64,000 nucleotides of DNA. Origin: Poecilobothrus nobilitatus. Its lineage: Eukaryota > Arthropoda > Insecta > Diptera > Dolichopodidae. The stretch covers positions 106,933,685 through 106,997,684 of the forward strand of contig OX352773.1 of NCBI GenBank assembly GCA_947095535.1, given 5' to 3'. Under the pieces are notes generated by a model that saw only the letters and a list, made by a program, of their open reading frames with translations, was not told the DNA's origin and did no database searches. The translations under genes were made by a program, and so were the position numbers. Of the stretch, positions 49,601-60,750 are shown piece by piece. Each line of letters starts with the position of its first letter. Within the stretch, counting starts at the first letter, position 1.

Positions 49601-49862
49601 AAGATTGTTTTGTATTTGTTTACAGTTTTTATTGCCTTTATTTCTAATATTTTTGAAGGAAGACAAAAAAAATAATGTACTTACATCTGTACACTATTTA
49701 TGGATATATGTAAGTTATCTATCCTGTAAACTTAAATTCGTAAATTATAAATTCCGTTTTTTCTATATTACATAAATTGTTCTGTCAAATAAACAAAAGT
49801 GTCAAATTGCAATTCTTACATTTATATATTTTTTTTCTTCGTGTAATTTTTACTGTCTTATA
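46610..49862. repeat. Higher-order unit 4 (A+B, 3253 bp)
   Basis: Full length. PBS-like site at 46931 (A). Its B half shares the rare variants CACATGTACAAATT and GGTTCCTTACTGAG with unit 2 rather than with unit 3, which suggests unequal exchange over a two-unit register. Confidence 0.85.
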
Positions 49863-52603
49863 ATTGCAACTAGTTATTTCCAACTTGCAACTAGTTATTT
49901 ACTGTCTTAATTGCAACTATTTATTAACTGTCTTATAATTGCAACTAGTTATTTCCAACAAAATATAATAAAATATTATCCACCTATACAAATTATTTAT
50001 AAAATAAAAGTACAGCTATAATTTGGTCGTTACTGAGTAAAGTTTATACCTATAAAACATAAAATTATTTAAATTAGCCGTCAATACAAAATTATGTTTT
50101 AAATTAAGTTATTATGTAAGTAAATAAATTAATGTGTTTTTCTAATTTATTTTTTTTCTTTTCAGTGCTTGTGAACCTAAATTTTTTTTTAATTAAAAAA
50201 AATTAATAGTGCTTGTTAATTTAATAGTGCTTGTGAACCTAATTTTTTTTAATTTTTTTTTAATTATTGACGTTGAATCTGTTATTGATTTGTTTTAAGT
50301 TACACAAAAATTTCATACGTAAAATGCTATATAGTTCATTTTAAATTTTTTATAGTTTGTAATTAGTTAAACTTTATTCCTTCAGGGGTAATTAATAATT
50401 AATTTACAAAAAAGTTCTTTTACAATATTGGGCAAATTCTACTTGCATTTTTGCTGACGCAAACATATGTTTGTGACGGGTGACTTTTATTTCTCAGGTA
50501 AACATATGTTTATTACGCTTTTGAATTTGTTTCCCAGGTAAACAAATTATAATTCGGCAGGTTAATAACTTTTTAATAAAAATTGAGAAATTATTTTGAA
50601 TTGATGAGAAATAAGTTTTAATTTTGTTTCCTAGGTAAATAAATGATGATTCGGAAGGTTAATAACTTTTCAATAAAAATTTTTTCTTTCGTTTTTTTAT
50701 ATCTCCAAAAATTTATATAATACATTATATTCTCTGTTGATCGCGCAAAATTCAAACTATACAATTTTTGTTAGCAGATTCAATATTATTAATGTTATGT
50801 TTGTTTTGTATTTGTTTACAGTTTTTATTGCTTTTACCTCTAATCTTTTTGAATGAAGAAAAAAAATCATATAGCTACATTACATTTATTGCCTTTACTT
50901 CTAATATTTTTCAATGAACCTACATATGTACATTTTTTATGGATGTATTTAAGTTATCTATCCTGTAAACTTAAATTCATAAATTATAAATTCCGTTTTT
51001 TCTACTTAAATTGTTCTGTCAAATAAACAAAATTGTCAAGTTACAATTCTTACATTTATATATTTTTTTTCTTCATATAATTTTTACTTTCACATAATTG
51101 CAACTAGTTATTTCCAACTGTACAAAATATAATAAAATATTATCCACCTGTACAAATTATTTATAAAATAAAAGTACAGCTATAATTGGTTCATTACTGA
51201 GTAAAGTTTATACCTAAAAAATATAAAATTATTTAAATTAGCTGTTATGTTTTAAAATAGGTCATTATGTAAATTAAGTTAAATTAAATTATTGTGTTTT
51301 TTTTATTTATTTTTTTCTTTTCAGTGCTTATGAAGATAAATTTGGCGCAGTTGGTATAATTGCCGACGGTAAAACAGCTTTCTCTATCTCGTAATTGAAA
51401 AATTCTCTATATTTGATGTATATCATTATTTCATTATTTATTCCACAGTTTGATCTAGACATGCATGAGCGAGTTCAAGTTGAATCTGATTTGGCTGTTT
51501 TTAGTATTTCAATTAATGTTTCAATTTTTACGTTCGTTAACCGATTTGCGTCGATTTAGTTCATATTCCGAAAGTCAACCACGTTATAGTTAGTAAATAC
51601 CATACCATTAATATCTTAATGACTTTATGGTCAAACGCCGCTATATCACTTAGCTAAACATTAATATTCTGTATCTCGTTACAGAGATTGGTGATCACGT
51701 CGTCGATTAAAGTGGCTGATTTGTAGTTCTGGTAACATTTGTGTTATCAAGGATGTTAACAATACCGGCTGTAGTACTCCATAAATTGATCCATAAGCCG
51801 AAGTTTCGTGTTCGCCACCGCATTTACCACATTTTGTTTCTGAAGTACATTTGACTTGAAAATAGAAAAAAATTAAATTAAATAATTAATTTACAAAATG
51901 TTCTTTTACAATATTTGACAAATTCTACTTGCATTTTTGCTGACGCAAACATATTTTTGTTACGCGTGACTTTTATTTCCCAGGTAAACATGTGTTTATT
52001 ACGCTTTTGAATTTGTTTCCCAGGTAAACAAATTATGATTCGGCAGGTTAATAACTTTTTAATAAAAATTGAGAAATTATTTTGAATTGATGAGAAATAA
52101 GTTTTAATTTGTTTCCTAGGTAAATAAATGATGATACGACAGGTTAATAACTTTTCAATAAAAATTTTTTCTTTCGTTTTTTAAGTCTCCAAAACTTTAT
52201 ATAATATATTATATTCTCTTGTTGATCGCACAAAATTCAAACTGTACAATTTTTGTTAGCAGATTCAATATTATTAACGTTGTGTTTGTTTTGTATTTCA
52301 AAGTATACAATTTTTGTTAGCAGATTCAATATTATTAACGTTAAGGTTGTTTTGTATTTGTTTACAGTTTTTATTGCCTTTATTTCTAATATTTTTGAAG
52401 GAAGACAAAAAAAATAATGTACTTACATCTGTACACTATTTATGGATGTATGTAAGTTATCTATCCTGTAAACTTAAATTCGTAAATTATAAATTCCGTT
52501 TTTTCTATATTACATAAATTGTGCTGTCAAATAAACAAAAGTGTCAAATTGCAATTCTTACATTTATATATTTTTTTTCTTCATGTAATTTTTACTATCT
52601 TAT
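49863..52603. repeat. Higher-order unit 5, internally deleted (2741 bp)
   Basis: About 510 bp of the A monomer, from the PBS-like site through the CACAAAATCACTTTAG part, is missing and replaced by short templated-looking filler at 50180-50265. Confidence 0.88.
50180..50265 (+). other. Deletion junction with repeated local filler
   Basis: After GTGCTTGTGAACCTAAATTTT the sequence repeats AATAGTGCTTGTTAAT and AATAGTGCTTGTGAACCTAA, each flanked by runs of T or A, before entering TTTTTTTTTAATTATTGACG. The filler copies the sequence immediately upstream. Confidence 0.8.
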
Positions 52604-55460
52604 AATTGCAACTAGTTATTTCCAACTTGCAACTAGTTATTTACTGTTTTAATTGCAACTATTTATTTACTGTCTTATAATTGCAACTAGTTATTTCCAA
52701 CAAAATATAATAAAATATTATCCACCTATACAAATTATTTATAAAATAAAAGTACAGCTATAATTTGGTCGTTACTGAGTAAAGTTTATACCTATAAAAC
52801 ATAAAATTATTTAAATTAGCTGTCAATACAAAATTATGGTTTAAATTAAGTTATTATGTAAGTAAATAAATCAATGTGTTTTTTTTATTTTTTTTCTTTT
52901 CAGTGCTTGTGAACCTAAATTTGGCGCAGTCGGTATAATTGGCGACAATAAAGCAGCTTTCTGCATCGCGTAATTGAAAAAACTGTGTTTCGCTTTTTTG
53001 TATTAACGATGTTGTGAATTTGCGTGATTTTTTGTACATTTGGTAAGCGTGTAAGTTATCCGTGTGCTTTTTACATTTTTTAAAGCGATGGTCTCTTTTT
53101 TTATGGATATGATTATTTCATTATTTATCCAACAGTTTGATCTAGACATGCGTGAGCGCGTTCTAGTTGAATCTAATTTGGCTCTTTGTAGTATTTCAAT
53201 AAACGTTTCAATTTTTACAAATATTTGACAAATTCTAATTGCATTTTTGCTGAACTGCAGTGGTTTCGCTTTGAATTTGTACTTGTTCCGCTATATCTAT
53301 AATATTTCCTTTATTCCCTCCAGTTAGAGGAAATTTTCTTTTCTCTACTTGAATTTTCCTTTTCTCTACTTGCTGTGCGTGTTACCGGTTGGCAGTTTAA
53401 ATTTGTTACACAAAATCACTTTAGAAAGGTTTTGTTCACAAGATCACTTCAAAAATTTCTAGTGTTCCAATAGTTTAAAAAGTTTTTTATTCGACCAGGA
53501 AAATTTTTTTTTAATTATTGACGTTGAATCTGTTATTGATTTGTTTTAAGTTACACAAAAATTTCATACGTAAAATGCTATATAGTTCATTTTAAATTTT
53601 TTATAGTTTGTAATTAGTTAAACTTTATTCCTTCAGGGGTAATTAATAATTAATTTACAAAAAAGTTCTTTTACAATATTGGGCAAATTCTACTTGCATT
53701 TTTGCTGACGCAAACATATGTTTGTGACGCGTGACTTTTATTTCTCAGGTAAACATATGTTTATTACGCTTTTGAATTTGTTTCCCAGGTAAACAAATTA
53801 TAATTCGGCAGGTTAATAACTTTTTAATAAAAATTGAGAAATTATTTTGAATTGATGAGAAATAAGTTTTAATTTGTTTCCTAGGTAAATAAATGATGAT
53901 TCGGAAGGTTAATAACTTTTCAATAAAAATTTTTTCTTTCGTTTTTTTATATCTCCAAAAATTTATATAATACATTATATTCTCTGTTGATCGCGCAAAA
54001 TTCAAACTATACAATTTTTGTTAGCAGATTCAATATTATTAATGTTATGTTTGTTTTGTATTTGTTTACAGTTTTTATTGCTTTTACCTCTAATCTTTTT
54101 GAATGAAGAAAAAAATCATATAGCTACATTACATTTATTGCCTTTACTTCTAATATTTTTGAATGAACCTACATATGTACATTTTTTATGGATGTATTTA
54201 AGTTATCTATCCTGTAAACTTAAATTCATAAATTATAAATTCCGTTTTTTCTACTTAAATTGTTCTGTCAAATAAACAAAATTGTCAAGTTACAATTCTT
54301 ACATTTATATATTTTTTTTCTTCATATAATTTTTACTTTCACATAATTGCAACTAGTTATTTTCAACTGTACAAAATATAATAAAATATTATCCACCTGT
54401 ACAAATTATTTATAAAATAAAAGTACAGCTATAATTGGTTCATTACTGAGTAAAGTTTATACCTAAAAAATATAAAATTATTTAAATTAGCTGTTATGTT
54501 TTAAAATAGGTCATTATGTAAATTAAGTTAAATTAAATTATTGTGTTTTTTTATTTATTTTTTTCTTTTCAGTGCTTATGAAGATAAATTTGGCGCAGTT
54601 GGTATAATTGCCGACGGTAAAACAGCTTTCTCTATCTCGTAATTGAAAAATTCTCAATATTTGATGTATATCATTATTTCATTATTTATTCCACAGTTTG
54701 ATCTAGACATGCATGAGCGAGTTCAAGTTGAATCTGATTTGGCTGTTTTTAGTATTTCAATTAATGTTTCAATTTTTACGTTCGTTAACCGATTTGCGTC
54801 GATTTAGTTCATATTCCGATAGTCAACCACGTTATAGTTAGTAAATACCATACCATTAATATCTTAATGACTTTATGGTCAAACGCCGCTATATCACTTA
54901 GCTAAACATTAATATTCTGTATCTCGTTACAGAGATTGGTGATCACGTCGTCGATTAAAGTGGCTGATTTGTAGTTCTGGTAACATTTGTGTTATCAAGG
55001 ATGTTAACAATACCGGCTGTAGTACTCCATAAATTGATCCATAAGCCGAAGTTTCGTGTTCGCCACCGCATTTACCACATTTTGTTTCTGAAGTACATTT
55101 GACTTGAAAATAGAAAAAAATTAAATTAAATAATTAATTTACAAAAATGTGCTTTTACAATATTTGACAAATTCTACTTGCATTTTTGCTGACGCAAACA
55201 TATTTTTGTTACGCGTGACTTTTATTTCCCAGGTAAACATATGTTTATTACGCTTTTGAATTTGTTTCCCAGGTAAACAAATTATGATTCGGCAGGTTAA
55301 TAACTTTTTAATAAAAATTGAGAAATTATTTTGAATTGATGAGAAATAAGTTTTAATTTGTTTCCTAGGTAAATAAATGATGATTCGGCAGGTTAATAAC
55401 TTTTCAATAAAAATTTTTTCTTTCGTTTTTTAAGTCTCCAAAACTTTATATAATATATTA
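52604..55460. repeat. Higher-order unit 6, right end truncated
   Basis: The A half and most of the B half are intact, with the PBS-like site at 52922. The next A core breaks at the AT palindrome (TATAATATATTATA|CAGTTTTT, about 55462). Confidence 0.85.
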
Positions 55461-58060
55461 TACAGTTTTTATTTTAAACAAATTATGATTCGGCAGGTTA
55501 ATAACTTTTTAATAAAAATTGAGAAATTATTTTGAATTGATGAGAAATAAGTTTTAATTTGTTTCCTAGGTAAATAAATGATGATTCGGCAGGTTAATAA
55601 CTTTTCAATAAAAATTTTTTCTTTCGTTTTTTAAGTCTCCAAAACTTTATATAATATATTATATTCTCTTTTGATCGCACAAAATTCAAACTGTACAATT
55701 TTTGTTAGCAGATTCAATATTATTAATGTTATGTTTGTTTTGTATTTATTTACAGTTTTTATTGCCTTTACTTCTAATCTTTTTGAATGAAGAAAAAAAA
55801 ATCATATAGCTACATTACATTTTTACTTCTAATATTTTTGAATGAACCTACATATATACATTATTTATGGATGTATTTAAGTTATCTATCCTGTAAACTT
55901 AAATAAACAAAAGTGTCAAGTTATAATTCTTACATTCATATATTTTTTTTCTTCATATAATTTTTACTTTCACATAATTACAACTAGTTATTACCAACTG
56001 TACAAAATATAATAAAATTTTATCCACCTGTACAAATTATTTATAAAATAAAAGTACAACTATAATTGGGTTATTACTGAGTAAAGTTTATACCTATAAA
56101 ATATAAAATTTTTTAAATTAGCTGTAAATACAAAATTATGTTTTAAATCAGGTTATTATATAAATTAAAAAATTAAGTTAAAGTAAATTATTGTGTTTTA
56201 TTTATTTATTTTTTTTTCTTTTCAGTGCTTATGAAGATAAATTTGGCGCAGCCGGTATAATTGCCGACGGTAAAACAGCTTTCTGTATCTCGTAATTGAA
56301 AAAATTATCTATATTTGATGTATATAATATTATGTATCTTGTTACAGAGATTGGTGATCACGTCGTCGATTAATGTGGCTGATTTGTAGTTCTGGTAACA
56401 TTTGTGTTATCAAGGATGTTAACAATACCGGCTGTTGTACTCCATAAATTGATCCATAAGCCGAAATTTTGTGTTCGCCACCGCATTTACCACATTTTGT
56501 TTCTGAAGTACATTTGACTTGAAAATAGAAAAAAATTAAATTAAATAATTAATTTACAAAAATGTTCTTTTACAATATTTGACAAATTCTACTTGCATTT
56601 TTGCTGACGCAAACATATTTTTGTTACGCGTGACTTTTATTTCCCAGGTAAACATATGTTTATTACGCTTTTGAATTTGTTTCCCAGGTAAACAAATTAT
56701 AATTCGACAAGTTAATAACTTTTTAATAAAAATTGTGAAATTATTTTGAATTGATGAGAAATAAGTTTTAATTTGTTTCCTAGGTAAATAAATGATGATT
56801 CGGCAGGTTAATAACTTTTCAATAAAAATTTTTTCTATCGTTTTTTAAGTCTCCAAAACTTTATATAATATATTATATTCTCTTTTGATCGCACAAAATT
56901 CAAACTGTACAATTTTTGTTAGCAGATTCAATATTATTAATGTTATGTTTGTTTTGTATTTATTTACAGTTTTTATTGCCTTTACTTCTAATCTTTTTGA
57001 ATGAAGAAAAAAAAATCATATAGCTACATTACATTTTTACTTCTAATATTTTTGAATGAACCTACATATATACATTATTTATGGATGTATTTAAGTTATC
57101 TATCCTGTAAACTTAAATAAACAAAAGTGTCAAGTTATAATTCTTACATTCATATATTTTTTTTCTTCATATAATTTTTACTTTCACATAATTACAACTA
57201 GTTATTACCAACTGTACAAAATATAATAAAATTTTATCCACCTGTACAAATTATTTATAAAATAAAAGTACAACTATAATTGGGTTATTACTGAGTAAAG
57301 TTTATACCTATAAAATATAAAATTTTTTAAATTAGCTGTAAATACAAAATTATGTTTTAAATCAGGTTATTATATAAATTAAAAAATTAAGTTAAAGTAA
57401 ATTATTGTGTTTTATTTATTTATTTTTTTTTCTTTTCAGTGCTTGTGAAGATAAATTTGGCGCAGCCGGTATAATTGCCGACGGTAAAACAGCTTTCTGT
57501 ATCTCGTAATTAAAAAAATTATCTATATTTGATGTATATAATATTATGTATCTTGTTACAGAGATTGGTGATCACGTCGTCGATTAATGTGGCTGATTTG
57601 TAGTTCTGGTAACATTTGTGTTATCAAGGATGTTAACAATACCGGCTGTTGTACTCCATAAATTGATCCATAAGCCGAAATTTCGTGTTCGCCATCGCAT
57701 TTACCACATTTTGTTTCTGAAGTACATTTGACTTGAAAATAGAAAAAAATTAAATTAAATAATTAATTTACAAAAATGTTCTTTTACAATATTTGACAAA
57801 TTCTACTTGCATTTTTGCTGACGCAAACATATTTTTGTTACGCGTGACTTTTATTTCCCAGGTAAACATATGTTTATTACGCTTTTGAATTTGTTTCCCA
57901 GGTAAACAAATTATAATTCGACAAGTTAATAACTTTTTAATAAAAATTGTGAAATTATTTTGAATTGATGAGAAATAAGTTTTAATTTGTTTCCTAGGTA
58001 AATAAATGATGATTCGGCAGGTTAATAACTTTTCAATAAAAATTTTTTCTTTCGTTTTTT
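55461..58060. repeat. B-type monomers in a 1213-bp tandem duplication
   Basis: TTGATCGCACAAAATTC at 55671 and 56884 are 1213 bp apart, and ATTATGTATCTTGTTACAG recurs at about 56330 and 57543. Both copies share GGCGCAGCCGG, CTGTTGTACTCC and TTATATAAATTAAAAAATT, which the regular B monomers lack, so this is a separate B lineage. The antisense LINE scrap is the shortened form. Confidence 0.85.
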
Positions 58061-60750
58061 AAGTCTCCAAAGCTTTATATAATATATTATATTCTCTTGT
58101 TGATCGCACAAAATTCAAACTGTACAATTTTTGTTAGCAGATTCAATATTATTAACGTTGTGTTTGTTTTGTATTTCAAAGTGTACAATTTTTTTTAGCA
58201 GATTCAATATTATTAACGTTAAGTTTGTTTTGTATTTGTTTACAGTTTTTATTGCCTTTATTTCTAATATTTTTGAATGAAGACAAAAAAAATAATGTAC
58301 TTACATCTGTACACTATTTATGGATGTATGTAAGTTATCTATCCTGTAAACTTAAATTCGTAAATTATAAATTCCGTTTTTTCTATATTACTTAAATTGT
58401 TCTGTCAAATAGACAAAAATGTCAAATTACAATTCTTACATTTATATATTTTTTTTCTTCATGTAATTTTTACTGTCTTATAATTGCAACTAGTTATTTC
58501 CAACTTGCAACTAGTTATTTACTGTCTTATAATTGCAACTAGTTATTTCCAACAAAATGTAATAAAATATTATCCAACTATACAAATTATTTATAAAATA
58601 AAAGTACAGCTATAATTTGGTCGTTACTGAGTAAAGTTTATACCTATAAAATATAAAATTATTTAAATTAGCTGTCAATACAAAATTAAGTTATTATGTA
58701 AGTAAAATAAATTATTGTGTTTTTTTTAAATGCAATATTGTTCATTTTAAATTTTTTATAGTTTGTAATTAGTTAAAATTTATTCCTTCAGATCTAATTA
58801 ATAATTAATTTACAAAAAAGTTCTTTTACAATATTTGGCAAACTCTACTTGCATTTTTGCTGACGCAAACATATGTTTGTGACGCGTGACTTCTATTTCC
58901 CAGGTAAACATATGTTTTTTACGCTTTTGAATTTGTTTCCCAGGTAAACAAATTATAATTCGGCAAGTTAATAGCTTTTTAATAAAAATTGTGAAATTAT
59001 TTTGAATTGATGAGAAATAAGTTTTAATTTGGTTCCTAGGTAAATAAATGATGATTCGGAAGGTTAATAACTTTTCAATAAAAATTTTTTCTTTCGTTTT
59101 TTTATATCTCCAAAAATTTATATAATATATTATATTCTCTTGTTGATCGCGCAAAATTCAAACTATACAATTTTTGTTACAAGATTCAATATTATTAATG
59201 TTATGTTTGTTTTGTATTTGTTTACAGTTTTATTGCCTTTACTTCTAATCTTTTTGAATGAAGACAAAAAAAAATAATGTACTTGCATATATATGTACAC
59301 TATTTATGGATGTATGTAAGTTATCTATCCTGTAAACTTAAATTTGTAAATTATAAATTCCTTTTTTTCTATATTACTTAAATTATTCTGTTAAATAAAC
59401 AAAAGTGTCAAATTACAATTCTTACATTTATATATTTTTTTTCTTCATGTAATTTTTACTGTCTTATAATTGCAACTAGTTATTTCCAACTTGCAACTAG
59501 TTATTTACTGACTTATAATTGCAACTAGTTATTTCCAACAAAATGTAATAAAATATTATCCACCTATACAAATTATTTATAAAATAAAAGTACAGCTATA
59601 ATTTGGTCGTTACTGAGTAAAGTTTATACCTATAAAACATAAAATTATTTAAATTAGCTGTCAATACAAAATTATGTTTTAAATTAAGTTATTATGTAAA
59701 GTAAAATTTTTAAACTAAATTTGGCGCAGTCGGTATAATTGCCGACGATAAAGCAGCTTTCTGCATCGCATAATTGGAAAAATTCTGTTTCCCTTTTTTG
59801 TATTAACGATGATGTGAATTTGCGTGATTTTTGTACATTTGGTTAGCGTGTAGGTTATCCGGGTGCTTTTTACATTTTTTAAAGCGATGGTCTCTATTTT
59901 TATGGATATGATTATTTCATTATTTATCCAACAGTTTGATCTAGACATGCGTTAGCGCGTTCTAGTCGAATCTAATTTGGCTCTTTGTAGTATTTCAATA
60001 AATGTTTCAATTTTTACAAATATTTGACAAATTCTACTTGCATTTTTGCTGAACTGCAGTGGTTTCGCTTTGAATTTGTACTTGATCCGCTATATCTATA
60101 ATTTTTCCTCTATTCCCTCCAGCTAGAGGAATTTTCCTTTTCACTACTTGCTGTGCGTGTTACCGGTTGGCAGTTTAAATTTGTTACACAAAATCACTTT
60201 AGAAAAGTTTTGTTCACTAGATCAGTTCAAAAATTTCTAATGTTCCAATAGTTTAAAAAGTTTTTTATTCGACCAGGAAGATTTTTTTTTTAATTATTTA
60301 CTTTGAATCTGTTATTGATTTGTTTTAAGTTACACAAAAATTTCATATGTAAAATGCTATATAGTTCATTTTAAATTTTTTATAGTTTGTAATTAGTTAA
60401 ACTTTATTCCTTCAGATCTAATTAATAATTTAATTTACAAAAATGTTCTTTTACAATATTTGGCAAATTCTTCTGCATTTTTGCTGACGCAAACATATGT
60501 TTGTTACGCGTGACTTTTATTTCCCAGGTAAACATATGTTTATTACACGTTTGAATTTATTTCCCAGGTAAATAATTATTAGACAGGATAATAACTTTTA
60601 AATAAAAATTGCGAAATTATTTTGAATTGATGAGAAATAATTTTAATTTGTTTCCTAGGTAAATAAATGATTGTTCGGCAGGTTAATAACTTTTCAATAA
60701 AAATCTTTTCTTTCGTTTTTTATATCTACAAAAATTTATACAATATATTG
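58061..60750. repeat. A-type monomers ending the array
   Basis: Two A-type cores (GTTATCTATCCTGTAAAC near 58336 and 59326) with three GCAACTAGTTATT copies each instead of four, and a PBS-like site at 59722. A last partial monomer (60120-60750) resembles the left-array type and breaks at TACAATATATTG near 60750, inside the AT palindrome. Confidence 0.8.

Larger units (their letters stand above)
36850..55460. repeat. Higher-order tandem array, about 3.25-kb dimeric unit
   Basis: Monomers of two types alternate. A types have four GCAACTAGTTATT copies, TGGCGCAGTCGGTA and AATTCGTAAATTATAAATTCC. B types have one such copy after CTTTCACATAATT, GGCGCAGTTGG and a shortened LINE scrap. The A landmark ATTGCAACTAGTTATTTCC recurs at 36901, 40104, 43358, 46610 (one change), 49863 and 52604, giving spacings of 3203, 3254, 3252, 3253 and 2741. 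Corresponding units differ by only a few bases per kb, while A and B differ far more, the signature of higher-order repeat amplification. Short frames are conserved only because the units are near-identical. Confidence 0.92.

Noticed and set aside
36850..60750. CRISPR-like regular repeats
   Set aside because: Repeats are kilobases long, contiguous and without unique spacers, in a eukaryotic context with no cas genes.
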